64,000 bases of DNA from an uncultured Nocardioides sp. (GTDB lineage: Bacteria > Actinomycetota > Actinomycetes > Propionibacteriales > Nocardioidaceae), in assembly GCF_947488025.1 (NCBI RefSeq), contig NZ_CANKYS010000004.1, positions 124,001 through 188,000 of the forward strand, given 5' to 3'. Positions 36,062 to 44,900 of this stretch are shown here, one piece after another. A program made the translations under genes and the position numbers. Under the pieces are notes generated by a model. It was not told the origin of the DNA and made no database searches. It saw nothing but the letters and a program-made list of their open reading frames with translations. Positions within the stretch are counted from its first letter, which is position 1. The number at the start of each line of letters is the position of its first letter.

Positions 36062-36244
36062 TCAGGTGGAGGTAGGACGTGGATCGTGGCCACACCGCGA
36101 GCAGCGGTCCTGTGTGGGCATGGAACCGCGGTAGCCGGCGAACCACGCGATCCAGTTCACGAGCCACCCGGCGACCGTAATGCCGCCGACGACGGCGAAG
36201 AACCAGACCATGAGCACCAACGCAACGTACGCGTGGCTGGGCAT
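36062..36244 (-). CDS. Small membrane protein with C-terminal zinc-ribbon-like Cys pair
   Basis: The 60-residue product has a long hydrophobic segment (VALVLMVWFFAVVGGITVAG and VNWIAWFAG) and ends in RCSRCGHDPRPTST, a short CxxC like that of zinc-ribbon tails. The ORF is open for another 150 codons upstream, but those residues do not look like protein, so ATG 36244 is the best start. The existence of this gene is moderate. The gap to the DUF2971 gene at 36560 (315 bp) holds nothing else that I can support. Confidence 0.5.
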   Translation of the reverse strand: MPSHAYVALVLMVWFFAVVGGITVAGWLVNWIAWFAGYRGSMPTQDRCSRCGHDPRPTST

Positions 36245-36559
36245 GCCGTCCTGGGAATCGCGGTTTTGCGGCCTTCGGGACTGCTCGACCCGCTCGGTCG
36301 TTGCGGCTTGGGGTGGCGAGCTGGCGTCGCGGCGCACTCTGACGCCGTCAGGCGGCGGAAGGACGCGCTGTCTGTTGTGGTCGCGCCACCCGCAGCACGC
36401 GGCCAACGAGCAGGGCACACATCGCGCGGTGTCGAAGAGACACTCGCCACCGAGGCACGCGATGTGAGTTCCATCAACGGTGATCGGCTGAGCCAGGTTG
36501 TCCGCGTGCCACCAGCCGTAGTGGGCTTGTTGGCTAGCCCTGGTGGTTGCATAGCACCT

Positions 36560-37972
36560 ATGCCGACCGACTACACCGCGTACTTCGAAGAGGAACTGCG
36601 CAACGCCCCGAAACGGCAGACGGACGACCTGTATCACTACACATCCTCGGACGCGGCCATTCTTGGCATCTTGGCGACCCGGACGATCCGTCTGTCGCCG
36701 TTCCACGGCACGAACGACCTGTGGGAATCGAAACCCCTGTACCCAAGCTTGCAGGGCTCAGCCGAATTTAGGCCGGAGGCGACGATGGAGTTGTGGGACG
36801 AAATCGATCGGTACATCCGCATGCATTCCAAGGTCGCTTGCTTTGTAAATGATTGGGACCTTCCGGAGGCCGTGCTTGATAGGGACGCGCTCCGCGGGTG
36901 GTCCCACCTCTCGCTATGGGCCCACTACGGCCGGCGTCATGCCGGGGTGTGTCTTCGTTTCGATCGTCAGAAGCTGTTGTCGGCTTTCGAAGCGGCGAAG
37001 CGTTCCGCCGTTCACCAGTTCAGCGGCGACGTGCGGTACCGCACCGTGAGCCTTGGCGCTGGGCCAGAGGGCATCGACTTGCTTCAAGTCCAGGAGTTCG
37101 GGGCAGACGCGGCTGCTCTTCGTTACTCCGAGACTCACCACCAAGAGTTGTTTTTCAGCAAACATATGGACTGGTCAAACGAGTCAGAATTTCGTCTTGT
37201 TCGCACCGACTTATCGCCTTCACCGTTCTATCTCGACATAGCGGACGCGCTCAACGGCGTGTTCTTGGGAGATGAGTTCCCGACAGAGCGCATCCCTGCG
37301 CTGCAGGCAGTCTTGGGGCCATTGGCATCAGTTCCCACCTTCCAGCTTCGTTTCCACAACAGACGCCTCTGGTGCTACCCATTCGAGCTTGGGAGCACGT
37401 CCAATGCTGACGTGGTAGCGGAAACAGTCTCGAGTTTCAGTGCGCGTCGCGAGGGCACCCTAGCTGCGCGACTCGATGAATTGAGAGCGGCGGAGCTTGA
37501 AGCCGACGCATCTCTCACGGTCGCGCGCGAGGCCGCACAACCCGTAGCAGCGGTGCTAACCGAGGGTGTGGACTTGGTCGCGGCCGAGGTGGTGGAGTGG
37601 CCAGCAACCGTGGTCCAGGTCCACTCAAGCATCACCGCAGTTCCGGAGGGGCAACGCCGCCGCGCGCCCGGTACTGGCGAAACAGCGGCGTACGAGACGG
37701 GCCTCATGGTTGTCGCTGAGCACCAGCCCCAGTACAGCTTCACGTTCGTCGCAGCCGTTGCTATTCAAGTCTTCGACAAACGCGTCCGGATGCAGGCGAC
37801 GATCTCGGTCGAGACCTGGTTGGACACAGGGAATTTGCAGGAGGAGCTATGGCGCGAAGTTGAAGAGACAGATGTGGCAGCCGCGCCCACTCTCGCGAAA
37901 CTCTTGCTCGATCGACTGCGCGAGGCGTTACCGAGTTCTCGTGAGGCGTTTGACCGCAGGAGGGGGGTTTGA
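36560..37972 (+). CDS. DUF2971-type protein with C-terminal extension
   Basis: The 470-residue protein starts with the DUF2971 domain: DDLYHYTSSDAAILGILATR, LSPFHGTNDLWES, then LSLWAHYGRRHAGVCLRFD and MDWSNESEFRLVRTD. About residue 290 a coiled-coil-like stretch begins (ARREGTLAARLDELRAAELEAD), followed by a roughly 150-residue domain I do not recognise (QYSFTFVAAVAIQVFDKRVR). DUF2971 proteins are often found in defence islands but have no proven activity. ATG 36560 has no SD, so a leaderless start is possible. Codon usage is less GC-rich than in the flanks. Confidence 0.85.
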   Translation: MPTDYTAYFEEELRNAPKRQTDDLYHYTSSDAAILGILATRTIRLSPFHGTNDLWESKPLYPSLQGSAEFRPEATMELWDEIDRYIRMHSKVACFVNDWDLPEAVLDRDALRGWSHLSLWAHYGRRHAGVCLRFDRQKLLSAFEAAKRSAVHQFSGDVRYRTVSLGAGPEGIDLLQVQEFGADAAALRYSETHHQELFFSKHMDWSNESEFRLVRTDLSPSPFYLDIADALNGVFLGDEFPTERIPALQAVLGPLASVPTFQLRFHNRRLWCYPFELGSTSNADVVAETVSSFSARREGTLAARLDELRAAELEADASLTVAREAAQPVAAVLTEGVDLVAAEVVEWPATVVQVHSSITAVPEGQRRRAPGTGETAAYETGLMVVAEHQPQYSFTFVAAVAIQVFDKRVRMQATISVETWLDTGNLQEELWREVEETDVAAAPTLAKLLLDRLREALPSSREAFDRRRGV

Positions 37973-38188
37973 CCTGTCGGCACGGCTGCAGTTGAACCCA
38001 ATCTCAGGGCGGTACCTTGAACCGCGCTTTCACAACTCGGAGCCATCGAACCTGCTCGTAGGCGAACGTCTCCGGGCGCTTCTGATCCGTCGCTAGCCGA
38101 AGCAGCTGTGCCGGCAGGCGGCGAAATGGGCTAGGTATGGCATTGGCCGCAGCTCCACGTGCGTTGACAAACCTGACAGGCTGGCGTC

Positions 38189-38380
38189 ATGTCGTCTGGA
38201 GATTGGTCCACGCACGCGCGGAGCGGCGAGGTGCACCTGTTGATCGGCGGTATCGAGACCGACGCCGAGGGTCGATCGATTGGGCGGACTGTCTGCGGGG
38301 CTGAGAGCGGCAGCTTCGGATGGTATGACCAAGACGACCTGAACCGACGATGCGCGGCGTGCTCGCGCCGAAGCACCTGA
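38189..38380 (+). CDS. Small Cys-containing protein, unknown function
   Basis: The 63-residue protein contains GEVHLLIGGIETDAEGRSIG, then TVCGAESG and RRCAACSRR, so C-x(n)-C-xx-C could bind zinc. A perfect -35 hexamer TTGACA lies at 38164-38169, but no clear -10 follows, and there is no SD. The gene converges on 38441, with the repeat motif gcggcgcaatgacgcg at 38424 in the gap. Moderate support. Confidence 0.5.
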   Translation: MSSGDWSTHARSGEVHLLIGGIETDAEGRSIGRTVCGAESGSFGWYDQDDLNRRCAACSRRST

Positions 38381-38440
38381 TCACTGGCGTCTGCCGAGTT
38401 GGCAAGTACGGGCACGAGAGATCGCGGCGCAATGACGCGC

Positions 38441-38752
38441 TCAGTCGGGCGCGGGCGGGGCCTCCGGGTAGTCGACTCCGAAGTGGTGAGCGATCACAGA
38501 CGTGGTCTCGCAACCCCAGCCGACTCGGCGTGCGATTGGCTCGTCCTCGAGGCCGCTGTCGCACGCGCCGCTGCCGGATCCACAGTCCCGGTGGAGCGCC
38601 AAGATGCGTCGGGCGAGAGGGTCGTTGATCGAATTCAATCGACGCATCGCGTCCAACCAGCGCGCCACCGGGGTGGGCCGGTCGTCGATCTCGTAAACGA
38701 CGTCCATGTGAAACCGCTGACTGGCTTCCTCGTCGTACTCGTACCGCGTCAT
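38441..38752 (-). CDS. Hypothetical small soluble protein
   Basis: The 103-residue protein has RYEYDEEASQRFHMDVVYEI, then WLDAMRRLNSINDPLARRIL, then HRDCGSGSGACDSGLEDEPI and VGWGCETTSVIAHHF. It has three Cys and several His in the second half, possibly a metal site. No family is recognised. The composition is protein-like and the ATG is clear, though the SD is weak. It converges on 38189-38380. Confidence 0.62.
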   Translation of the reverse strand: MTRYEYDEEASQRFHMDVVYEIDDRPTPVARWLDAMRRLNSINDPLARRILALHRDCGSGSGACDSGLEDEPIARRVGWGCETTSVIAHHFGVDYPEAPPAPD

Positions 38753-38919
38753 GTCGGGACGCTATTCGACCGGCGAGGTGCTCGCTGGCGAATCGCAATA
38801 CGCCATCGCGTCGCTGGCACCACCTAGCTTCGCGCGACCAGGGTCAGACACCGACGGGCGGCGAAACGGGCTAGGCGCAGGCGCCATCTGCGAGTTGCCT
38901 AGCAGTCGTACTGCCAGGA

Positions 38920-39426
38920 CTAGCTATCGCTGGAGAACTGGAGGTCCTTACGTAGCAGTTCGTACAGCTCCGCCCTCGAAGCGGAGAAGTTGGCACGTGC
39001 CTCAGCCTCTACCTCATCGCTTGAGTCGACGATGTCGATGATCAAGCCATCCAACTCATTGACCAACACCAATTGTTCCTGGGACGCGTAGAGCCGAGCC
39101 GCCTGGAGGGCGCTTTCATACGCTCGCCGCTCCTCCCGCCAAAGATCTGTCTGAGAACCGTCTGTCTCCTCAACTGGGACAAGGCTTGGGTCGATCCGAC
39201 GATCGAGTCGCGAGAGAAACTCTGCGAAGGTGGTCACTCGCTCTTGGCGGAGTACCGCAATCTGGTCGTTTGAGATCTGCCTGTCAGTGGCCGAGGAGGC
39301 GAGTTTGGCGCCTCCGAGGGCACCAAGTACTCCGGCAAGGGCGGCGATCACAATGCCCGCCACAGCTATTGATGCGTCCACTTGCCATCGCTCTAGTTCG
39401 TTCATCTTCTTAGTTGCACGCGTCAT
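38920..39426 (-). CDS. Membrane-anchored helical protein, unknown function
   Basis: The 168-residue protein has an N-terminal membrane helix (ASIAVAGIVIAALAGVLGALGGAKLA, about 15-40) and then a long charged helical region (VLRQERVTTFAEFLSRLDRR, ERRAYESALQAARLYASQEQ, VEAEARANFSASRAELYELL) that could form a coiled coil. This arrangement is common in uncharacterised accessory genes. ATG 39426 (or 39405) starts it. Three repeats of cggcgcaatgtcgc lie just upstream (39443-39516). Confidence 0.68.
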   Translation of the reverse strand: MTRATKKMNELERWQVDASIAVAGIVIAALAGVLGALGGAKLASSATDRQISNDQIAVLRQERVTTFAEFLSRLDRRIDPSLVPVEETDGSQTDLWREERRAYESALQAARLYASQEQLVLVNELDGLIIDIVDSSDEVEAEARANFSASRAELYELLRKDLQFSSDS

Positions 39427-39442
39427 GAGTGGCGATGCTAAC

Positions 39443-39516
39443 CGGCGCAATGTCGCTACCCGGACACGCGCGGCGCAATGTCGCGCCCCGGACGGTACGC
39501 GGCGCAATGTCGCGCT
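39443..39516. repeat. Three short tandem repeats, core cggcgcaatgtcgc
   Basis: Copies of the 14-bp core cggcgcaatgtcgc start at 39443, 39471 and 39500, spaced 28-29 bp apart, with similar sequence (ccggac...) in the spacers. They lie between two divergent genes. Single copies or close variants occur at 35899, 38424 and 39613. Looser relatives occur at 38115, 38856, 40266 and 41798. All are in the island. Their role is unknown. Confidence 0.75.
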
Positions 39517-39617
39517 TCGTCACCGCGACAAGTCGGGCTAACCAACGGCACTGCAGGCCCGCGCAAGAACACTCGTTCTGCCAGCGCGGCGGGCGGACAG
39601 CCTCTACGGTTCGCGGC

Positions 39618-40181
39618 GTGATTTCGCGCCTTTCACGTACTCGTTACTGCCGGCCGGCAACCCGTGTTCGCTCGCCAGGCGCTGTCGGTGGGCTGGTAAC
39701 CAGCGTCGTCTACGCCGGGTTGAGTGGTCTAGTCGGATGTGCGGTTTCGACTCCAGAGCTGATGCAGTGGTCCAACTCGGGAGAGTTGTGCCTGCCGTTG
39801 CGTCCTGGAGTCACCGAGTACACACACGGTTGGGACAGGGTGCGGAACTCTGGAGACAGGCCTGTAGTAATCGATGAGGTGCACCTTGAAGACGCTGAGG
39901 GGTTCAAAGTGGTAGAGGTATTTCAAGCTCCCCTGCACGACGACGACGGAATGCTGTGGTCGACCTTGTCGCGTTGGCCGGGCCAGACGGGCGAGTTGCG
40001 TCCGCTCGGTGAAGTCATCAAGCCGGGCGATGAGGTGACGCTAGTGGTGCACCTGCGTCGCTCAGGTGACCGGGACGACGCGTCGATGAGCGGTCTGACT
40101 ATCAACTACGCCGACGTCGATGGCGATCAACAGCGCACGCTGGTGACCGACGTCGCGCTCCAGGTGGCCGCCCGTTGCTGA
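39618..40181 (+). CDS. Probable lipoprotein, unknown function
   Basis: The reading frame from GTG 39618 gives 187 residues. VTSVVYAGLSGLVGC is a plausible signal peptide ending in a lipobox Cys, preceded by a basic region, so the mature protein would be anchored outside. The exported part contains ELCLPLRPGVTEYTHGWDRV, RPVVIDEVHLEDAEGFKVVE and GDEVTLVVHLRRSGDR, beta-rich and similar in feel to DUF4232-like or immunoglobulin-like domains. The start is uncertain: a GTG at 39693 (VTSVVYAG) would give a shorter and more typical signal peptide. Confidence 0.6.
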   Translation: MISRLSRTRYCRPATRVRSPGAVGGLVTSVVYAGLSGLVGCAVSTPELMQWSNSGELCLPLRPGVTEYTHGWDRVRNSGDRPVVIDEVHLEDAEGFKVVEVFQAPLHDDDGMLWSTLSRWPGQTGELRPLGEVIKPGDEVTLVVHLRRSGDRDDASMSGLTINYADVDGDQQRTLVTDVALQVAARC

Positions 40182-40329
40182 CAGCAGGAGGCCTACGTCT
40201 TTGCAGTAGGCGTGTCCAGCCTGCCGGGCCGCAGGCCGGTACGAGCGGATGTAGCGAACGTCCCCGACAGGCGGCGGTATGACGCGGCGGCGCGGAGCGC
40301 AACCGTTGCCAGTCAACGTTGGACCTTCC

Positions 40330-41184
40330 TCAGAGGCCGATGCGGATGGGGTCGATTCCGTGAGCCATGAACAGCTTGTTTCCCGCCGTCAGGACGGCCA
40401 CGCGCTTGGCGTCGAGTCGTACCACAGCTTCCGGGTGCTTGAGTGAGCTCCAGTCCTGCAGGTCTCGCATGCTTCTGCGCAAGTGAGTGTCCATCCCATC
40501 GAGCGCGCCGAGAATGGGTGTGGCTAGCGCAACGTACTCGTCGCTGTAGCTGCGGTATGGAAGCACTCCGGTCACCAGATTTCCGTCACGGGTATACAGG
40601 TAGCCAGTGCGGAGGAATGCGGATGTATCGCGTATAGCTTTGAACTGTTCATCGAAGTTGTGTTCGGTGTCTGCCGGGCGCAGCAGCGCTGGCCGCTCGA
40701 GCGCCACCCGTAAAGCCTGCGCATGCCGTTGTTCGGCGTCGCCCGGGGCGCCCAGCAGTACGTGTTGCGCGTACGAAATCCCAGCGGCCGCGTGCCTGTT
40801 CAACCAGTCGTTGATCTGATCCCAGCTCCAAAGATCGACTGAGAATCGCTGCTTTGGGAGGGCCCGGACGGCCTCCTGGAGTCTGGCGTCGCTGCGAGCG
40901 GTAGTGGCGACTATGAATCGTGATAGGGCCGGTGTGTAGTTCTGCGCCTTAACTACCTCCTCCTCGACCGTCTTGCGGGAGAGACTGCCGGTCGTCAACT
41001 TGCATTAAATGCCGACGTAGCGGCCGTCATGAAGCGCCACGCTGACGTCAACGCCCTGCTGACTCTGTCCTTGGCGCCCGTTGAGTTCCGCCGCGGCGGC
41101 ATTCAGAACAGGAAATGCCAGCTCGGCTAACAGACGTTCGAAAGCCGGTGCATCCACTGGCGGTGGGAACTGAAGGTGAGTCAT
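40330..41184 (-). pseudogene. Mrr-like PD-(D/E)XK nuclease interrupted by a stop codon
   Basis: Reading from ATG 41184, the frame encodes FERLLAELAFPVLNAAAAEL, then GRQGQSQQGVDVSVALHDGR and YVGI, then a TAA (41005-41007, codon 60). The same frame continues with CKLTTGSLSRKTVEEEVVKA and a further 200 residues (FIVATTARSDARLQEAVRAL, FSVDLWSWDQINDWL). Mrr-like nucleases have GVD...GIQCK here; the Q codon CAA has become TAA. The catalytic Asp is before the stop and the Lys after it. The downstream part has a TTG at 40998 but would lack the Asp. Confidence 0.8.
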
Positions 41185-41507
41185 CACTGGAGTCCATCCC
41201 TCGACACTGTTGTGAGCCTGTCTATCAATCCCTTGAGAAAAGGACCAGCCCGCTGTCTGCTTCACCCTCCGTCGCCACACCAATGCACCGTGGCGCGAGA
41301 CGCGGGTGGAGGCTGGCGACCTTGTCGGCTCGGCTGCTAAATGTCGGAGGCGTACCCAGCCATCCTCGAGGGATCAGCCGCAGAACCTTCCGGGGTTCGC
41401 GACGTTAGGACGTCAAGCGCCCACCACGCGGCGGATAGACGCGGGGAAGCTGAGCCCGCCCCGCTGTGAAGGTGCCGCCGATGACGTGCCATTTCCGACA
41501 TCGGGGA

Positions 41508-41678
41508 TCAGCCGCACCCGCTGGTCGTAGTGCCTGCCCCGTCGGTGTCGTAACCCCACTCGCACAACCATCCGTCATGACCGCCGGTTGCCTCGACGAG
41601 GAGTAGCAAGAAGATTAGGAAGAACGCCGCGGCCAGGATCACGATGGCTCGTAGCACCCGCGCTGTCAGCCGGCTCAT
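41508..41678 (-). CDS. Small membrane protein downstream of the Rhs toxin
   Basis: The 56-residue ORF encodes a basic start (MSRLTARVLR), a long hydrophobic helix (AIVILAAAFFLIFLLLL) and a short tail with two Cys (GWLCEWGYDT and SGCG). It is the first plausible gene after the toxin stop (about 250 bp) on the same strand. No SD is evident. It could be an unusual immunity protein or an unrelated small membrane protein. The flanking gaps 41185-41507 and 41679-41931 show no other gene that I can support. Confidence 0.45.
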   Translation of the reverse strand: MSRLTARVLRAIVILAAAFFLIFLLLLVEATGGHDGWLCEWGYDTDGAGTTTSGCG

Positions 41679-41931
41679 TGTAGGAACGTACGACTGCGAG
41701 CGCCGTCAGTCATCGTCCAAATCGGTGACAAGGCGCGCGAGACAACAATTAGGCAGCGCGACACGGCACCTTCTCCCGGGCATTCGACCGTGACCGGCAG
41801 GCGGCGATGTGACGCAAGTAGGAGCCAGACCGGTGTTCCAAGCGAACTCAGCTGGCACGCTCCGCAGTCCACGTTCCCCTCGCTACGCGCGCCTCAGAAC
41901 GCATCCCGCCTCAACCGGGCGTTGCGAGACA

Positions 41932-44900
41932 TCACCGCCGTATGGGCCAGTGCGCGTCCTTGCTATTCGGATCAACCGGGTTCCCATGCGGGTCAATGGA
42001 TTTACCTTGTCCCTTCTTGCCGGGCCCGGTTCCAGGCAAGTGCCCATGGCCGTGCGGGGTTGGATTGTTTTGATGTCCCTGTGGATTGTGGCGATGATAG
42101 TTCGATCCATTTGGGTAGCGAGTATGAGTATCAGGACTGTTTGGATTTGACGGCGGGTATGGAGTCGTACTGCCCCCCTTGGGTTCAATCATCGTGTTCC
42201 CTTTCGGATCCACGATGAAGCGGCCCACTTCACTTCCAGTACGAGGGTCCACCGTCGCTGGTAGTGAGCCTGGATCCCCGGCACCTTCAGCAGGAGACTG
42301 GGGTGCACTCGGATTGTCAGGAGTCGGCGGAGCAGACTTCGGGGCGTCCTGCGGAGAGGACGTCGGGCTCGCCGGCGGCGCTGGATTGGGCGTAGGACTT
42401 GGTGCCGGAGCGGGATTGGGTGATGGCTGGGAAGCCGGAGCTGGTGTCGGTGCGGGTGATGGCTGGGGAGCCGGAGCTGGTGTACTCGGCGGGTTTTGTG
42501 CGGGCGCCGGAGGCGGAGCGGGAGTGGGTTCGGGGGCACCGGAAGCACTCGGACTAGGGGGGCTCATGGCCTCCACGGCTCGATACACTCCGTATCCGAT
42601 CAAGCCCGCGACGGCGACAGCTGCCAGGACTTGCCCCACTCCAGGCACAAACAGCGCTCCCACTTCCAGACCGGAAAGCCCGCCTGTTTTGTCCTGAAGC
42701 CTAAGGGGGTTCTGTCGACAGTAGGTGTAGCAGTTCAGTCCATCAAGGCTGCCTGCTGGATCCGGGCTCGCCCATCGGGCCAAAGACGGTGCGTAGTACC
42801 TCAATCCGAAGTAGTAGAGACCGCTCTCCTCGTCGAGTTCCTTTCCTGCAAACAGATATCGCCCCAAGGCCGCCGAACCAAGAGTTTCATCGCCAAACGG
42901 AGAAAATTCGCTACGAGACAGGAGTTCTCCCGCCGAGTCCACACTTGCGGTTACGCTGCCGCATCGGTCCGCTATCAAGTATCGAACAGCCGGCAATTTG
43001 TCCCGCCGACTGGTGGTCTGTCCGTGCCGTAGAGAAGCTACCCGCGCAGTTCCATCCCAAAGATAAATCTCTTGGAAACGAAGCGGTTCAGGTGCACCAA
43101 ACCCACGCGACTTCGACACCTCGACGAACGAGTCGTTTGGGTAGACGGTGGAGAGCACCTCCCCCATCTTTCGCAGGACCTTCTTGACCCGCCGCCCCGA
43201 AGCGTCGTAGACATACCGCGCCTGGAGAGATTCAGAGTGTGCGCCGCTAGCTACATGGAACGCCACCAACTGACCATGGGCATTCCAACTGTACCGGGCA
43301 TTCGCGTTCGATTCGATGACATTACCAGAATCGTCGTAACGCAACGTTTCAACAATTCGCGAGACGCCATTCCTAATCGAAGTCACTCTGTTCGGCGGCG
43401 CGCCCTCCCATCTCTCGTCTACCTCAGCCCAATGTTGCGAGGCGTATGTCCACTCTTCCGGGGTCATTGCCCCGAATGTGTAATCTCGCCTCCACTGTTC
43501 ACTACCCTGAACGTGAATAAGGGAGATCAGGTTACTCGCGGGATCATAGATGTAGCGTTCCGAGTAGATGCTCGTCATGTGTTCCGCGTTGGTAGGCCGT
43601 CGGTCCCGAGAAAACCGCGATTCACCTGAAAGCTGTCGGCCAGTTGCGCTGACAAGCCGGTAAGCGGCGTCGTAACCGTACTGTCGGGCAAGGGAATCGC
43701 CCGAGGCAAGCCGCCGGGCAACGTCCGGACTGTCTGGGTGGAACCGGAAACCTTCGACGTTCCCGCGGACACCAGCTCCAGAACTGGAGTCAACGATCGA
43801 AAGCAAGTTCCCAACAGGGTCGTATCGATAATATAGGTCTTCAATCGAACCAGCGTCAGTTGATGATTCCAAGTTTATCGGACGCCCTGTGGTGCATCGC
43901 TTCAATCGACCAGTCACCGTGTCATACCTGTAGCGTCGCACCAAGCCGTTCGCGAATTCTTCGACTAGGGTCTGACCCCGAGCGTTGTACTCACGGAGTA
44001 GAATTCCCACGATTGAAGGCGCGTCTCCGGCGACAGACGTCGTAACGCTCTCGAGGAGGCCCCGACTGTTATACGTTGGCATCACCGTCTGAACGTGATC
44101 TGGGTCGTCGTCTGATGCCCTCGTTTGATGCCTTGTCACACGATTCTGCGCGTCGTACAGCAACGTCTCCGAATAGACCCGCGGGTCTAGATCGGTGTAC
44201 TCGTCCGTCGCTGCCCAGTTTGCGCGGTGCACCTCGTCTCGAAAAATTCGTTCATCGGAGTAGAACTGCCGGCTCACGTCGCTGATATTGCCTTTGAAGT
44301 CATAGGAAAAAATCGCCACGCCTGCTTCATCATGTTGCTTCCAGAGGCGGCCCAAGGAGTTCTTGCCAATACCTGCAGACGAACGATCGTGCAGGTAGAC
44401 CTCATCTCCATACGTGAAGGACTCGCCTAGGAGCGTCGCGTTGGAGTTGACGTAGCCTGACTGTGCGTTCCAGCGTCTTGCGATACGGTTCCCACCATCG
44501 AACGAGGCCAAGACAATGGATCCCGCCGAGTTGCGCCTTTCCACCACGTTACCTGCGGCGTCGTAGACCTGCGTCGTCCACCCGGCATCGGGGGTCCATG
44601 ACCAAAGGGGTCGATCAAGAAGATCGTAGACGGTTGATTTCGCAAGACGCCGGAGTTCGTCAGTACTTTCAATCAGGTTGCCGCGATAATCGTAAGAAAA
44701 GTCGGTGTGACCAAACCGTGTCGCGGCATCTCTACCGAAATCTACCGTGATTCGGACCAGCCTGCCAAACGCATCGAAGTGCGACACCTTTGGTGTCATA
44801 AGATGCTGGGTCACGCCGAGGGCATGCAATTCATCCGAGGGACGCGGGATGGCGTTCCCACTAGGGTTGATGGACGTACCTGAGGTGTCGTTCTCGTCGT

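Noticed and set aside
37975..38096. Possible coding remnant after the DUF2971 gene (ARLQLNPISGRYLEP)
   Set aside because: Short, without a start or an identifiable homologue; not enough to call.
38187..38798. 203-residue minus-strand ORF
   Set aside because: It overlaps two better candidates (38189-38380 and 38441-38752) and has shadow-like Arg/Ser composition.
42179..42697. Gly/Ala-rich plus-strand ORF
   Set aside because: It is the complement of the Pro-rich linker of the Rhs protein.
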